Of a stretch of 64,000 nucleotides of DNA, positions 62,064 through 64,000 are shown piece by piece. How positions within the stretch are numbered: position 1 is the first letter of the stretch; the number at the start of each line of letters is the position of its first letter. The notes below the pieces were generated by a model. That model was not told where the DNA came from, did no database searches, and saw nothing but the letters and a program-made list of their open reading frames with translations. The stretch comes from Halopseudomonas maritima. GTDB taxonomy: Bacteria > Pseudomonadota > Gammaproteobacteria > Pseudomonadales > Pseudomonadaceae. Where the stretch lies: the NCBI RefSeq assembly GCF_021545785.1, contig NZ_CP079801.1:186001-250000 (forward strand). Direction: 5' to 3'. The position numbers and the translations under genes are program-made.

Positions 62064-64000
62064 GCCCCACGTTCCTTGCGACGACGGTCTTCAGCCAACA
62101 AGGCAAGGGAACGGCGAGGCTCCGATGTCCATCCTTTCCAAACAGTCGTAAGCGCGTGTTCGACGGCGGTCAAATCATCGATAGTCTTATCGAATCTATC
62201 AGTGACCTTACCGCGCCTGAGTATTCTGCTGGCAAGCAAATGGTCTAAGGCGTCTTCTTTGCGACCACCTGCAGCCATGTAGACGGGGATAAATCGCTTG
62301 GCCTGACGCTCAAGTCGATTGCCCCAGCCTTGGTTAAAGCGATCTTGCAAAATGCTCGTTAGCGGGCCTGTGGTCAACTCCATCAACAGCTCTGAAACCT
62401 CATCAGCGTTTTGTTCCACAGCAGCACCGAAACGCTCCATCAATGATTCATAGCTAAAGCTAGCCTTCGGCGTTGTATCTGGCTTGAATCTCGCTTCCTG
62501 GCGAGGAAGCGTCATGACATGAGCCCGGTCGTAGGTTTTGTCAGCGAACTCATTTGTCGTTTCATCGTGGTTAGCAGTACCTACAAACCAGACGTTGTGG
62601 GGAATCCGAATCTTTCGCCCCTCGACCAACAGCGCTGGCGCGTTCAGCAACTGGCTCTCCGACAAGCTGATTAATCGATCATCTGGGTCATTCTTTTCGA
62701 GCGCCGAGAGGAACTCAGCAAAATACTGCTCCGGGCGCGACAGGTTCATCTCGTCAAGCAATATGATGTTACACCGGTCCTTGTAAGCTGCGGTTTGCGC
62801 ACGGTAGAGGCCTTGCAGGCAGTCGCGCTCATAGAAGCGCTTTTCGAAAGCGTTGTAGTGTCCCAGTAGGTCATCACGATCTCGCCAGCCAGCCTGGACG
62901 GCAATGTCAGTGCAATGCCCCCCAACGGCCTTGGCGAACGCCTTGGCCAGACTCGTTTTGCCCGTGCCACTAATTCCCTGAAAGATGTGAAGCGGGCTCA
63001 TGGCCAACCCGGCAATCAGCAACTGAATAACTTCGAGATCAAAATGCAGTTCTGTACCTTCCTCCGCTTGAGCGATCCGGTGCTGCAACTCAACCGAGAA
63101 TGTCTTCAAATCGGGAACGTCTTGCTCTGGGAGGCTCAACTCCTTGGCCTTGCGATCCTTGATCCAATCGGCAGTGGATGCGGAATCCATCCATGCCATT
63201 TGAGGGAACGGCTTCTCAGATTGCTGTGACTGAGTTAGGTCATCTACCGTTTTGCCCAAGTCATTGAGCCTTGCACTCAAGATCTGATTGTTCTTTTCCA
63301 GGGCGCGCTTTTCTCTTTCTAGGTTCTCTTTGTCACTCACGCCGAGGCGAAGGCGATGAAGCTGAGCTTTTGCATCAGCCAAATCCAAATGAACCTCGTC
63401 GACTTGGGCCTTTTGCTCATCGCGGAGTTTTCGCAGCGCCTCGTTCTCAAATTGCAACTGATCATCATGGCTGTTTGCAATTTGGTTTTCCAATTGAGTG
63501 ACTCGACGTTTTTGGGCAGCCAGCTCGTCAAGTATCTCGCGAGCAGACCTCCCTGCCAATGCCTCTGAGAACTCCCGGTATTGCTCTAGCTTCTGTTCAG
63601 TCGATGTCCAGTCGCGGTAAACCTTTTCAAGGCGTGCCTCTGCGCGTAGTCTAGCATCGGTCAATCTGGCAATTTCCTGACTGGCCTCGCGAAGTGAATC
63701 TTCGCGGATCTGGACCCGTTCACGCTCAAGCTCTTTCCACTCTGCATCTAGTCGCCGTTGCTGCTGCTGTAGAGCTCTCTCATTGTTTGCAATCTCCGCT
63801 TCACGTTCCATCACTTCGGATGCGCGCGCGGACTCATCGTCACGTGCTTTCTGCTCCGCTTTAAGGATGCCGAGTTGAATCTCAGTCTTCCTAGACTCGA
63901 GCTCCACGATCTCCTTCTTGAGATCACTGAGTGCGGCCACGTTTTGGGCGGCAAAACCGGAACGCGCGTCCAGTTCTCGCTTCTCAAGCTCACGCTCCTT
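62060..64000 (-). CDS. McrB-like AAA+ NTPase with long N-terminal coiled coil, 5' end outside the window
   Basis: About 646 residues are visible; the frame is open at 64000 and reads KERELEKRELDARSGFAAQN before the GTG at 63938-63940, so the start is upstream. Charged heptads (about 250 residues) form a long coiled coil. The AAA+ domain follows: Walker A GISGTGKTS (near 62950-62975), QAGWRDRDDLLGHYN, Walker B NIILLDEMNLSRPEQYFAEF and sensor VGTANHDETTNEF...DRAHV. These are the MoxR/McrB-clade hallmarks (McrB has the related NTAD motif). A C-terminal helical domain ends KERGA. It is coupled to the DUF2357 gene (ATGA). Confidence 0.8.
   Translation of the reverse strand, partial: KERELEKRELDARSGFAAQNVAALSDLKKEIVELESRKTEIQLGILKAEQKARDDESARASEVMEREAEIANNERALQQQQRRLDAEWKELERERVQIREDSLREASQEIARLTDARLRAEARLEKVYRDWTSTEQKLEQYREFSEALAGRSAREILDELAAQKRRVTQLENQIANSHDDQLQFENEALRKLRDEQKAQVDEVHLDLADAKAQLHRLRLGVSDKENLEREKRALEKNNQILSARLNDLGKTVDDLTQSQQSEKPFPQMAWMDSASTADWIKDRKAKELSLPEQDVPDLKTFSVELQHRIAQAEEGTELHFDLEVIQLLIAGLAMSPLHIFQGISGTGKTSLAKAFAKAVGGHCTDIAVQAGWRDRDDLLGHYNAFEKRFYERDCLQGLYRAQTAAYKDRCNIILLDEMNLSRPEQYFAEFLSALEKNDPDDRLISLSESQLLNAPALLVEGRKIRIPHNVWFVGTANHDETTNEFADKTYDRAHVMTLPRQEARFKPDTTPKASFSYESLMERFGAAVEQNADEVSELLMELTTGPLTSILQDRFNQGWGNRLERQAKRFIPVYMAAGGRKEDALDHLLASRILRRGKVTDRFDKTIDDLTAVEHALTTVWKGWTSEPRRSLALLAEDRRRKERGA

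Larger units (their letters stand above)
58534..64000. mobile_element. Left end of a genomic island inserted at tRNA-Pro(GGG), continuing past the window
   Basis: A tRNA 3' fragment, repeats, a tyrosine integrase and an McrBC-like gene pair follow one another. The codon use here is visibly richer in A/T-ending and rare codons (TTG, TCA, CTT) than in the core genes to the left. The right end, with the expected intact tRNA gene, is not in the window. Confidence 0.75.

Overview
This is a GC-rich chromosomal segment from a gammaproteobacterium of the family Pseudomonadaceae (Pseudomonas sensu lato; Halopseudomonas is possible but the sequence alone does not decide it). The evidence is gene content and order that I recall from Pseudomonas: tssM-pppA-ppkA at the end of an HSI-II-like type VI secretion locus, thrH/cysH/cysB, oprI/L,D-transpeptidase/tesA/ABC/greB, dacB-rlmKL-rmf-pyrD, a very large NAD-glutamate dehydrogenase (gdhB), and a moxR/DUF58/BatA-D operon. 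Most genes are tightly packed with ATGA/GTGA overlaps.

Layout. 1-3.9 kb: end of a T6SS operon (TssM C-terminal part, PP2C phosphatase, Ser/Thr kinase). 3.9-9.9 kb: ThrH, sulfate assimilation (cysH, cysB), a 5'-nucleotidase, a ketopantoate reductase-like protein, DAHP synthase. 9.9-20.8 kb: GNAT protein, GntP permease, OprI lipoprotein, L,D-transpeptidase, TesA, a lipoprotein-type ABC exporter, GreB, a CPA-type antiporter, glutathionyl-hydroquinone reductase. 20.9-35.3 kb: DEAD-box helicase, TatD, a stand-alone Cache sensor, PBP4, RlmKL, RMF, PyrD, DUF2835, GdhB. 35.5-42.3 kb: MoxR/Bat operon. 42.3-58.5 kb: a looser region with non-coding inverted-repeat elements, a PhoD gene split by a 267-bp palindromic insertion, an iron-reduction operon (PepSY/DUF2271/DUF4198/flavoprotein) convergent with a frameshifted TonB receptor, an acetamidase/formamidase relic and a frameshifted M20 amidohydrolase. 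58.5-64 kb: the left end of a genomic island. It begins at a displaced 3' fragment of tRNA-Pro(GGG), followed by direct repeats, a tyrosine integrase, and a two-gene McrBC-like module (coiled-coil AAA+ NTPase plus DUF2357 protein) that runs off the window.

The best candidate for an unusual system is that last module. It is an McrB-like motor with a long N-terminal coiled coil, translationally coupled to a DUF2357/McrC-like partner that seems to lack the nuclease D/ExK residues and ends in a putative zinc ribbon. It resembles coiled-coil McrBC relatives (CoCoNuT-type) and is probably anti-phage, but its upstream genes are outside the window. The second most interesting theme is a set of small palindromic, non-autonomous elements at 42-53 kb, one of which cuts phoD inside its Tat signal.
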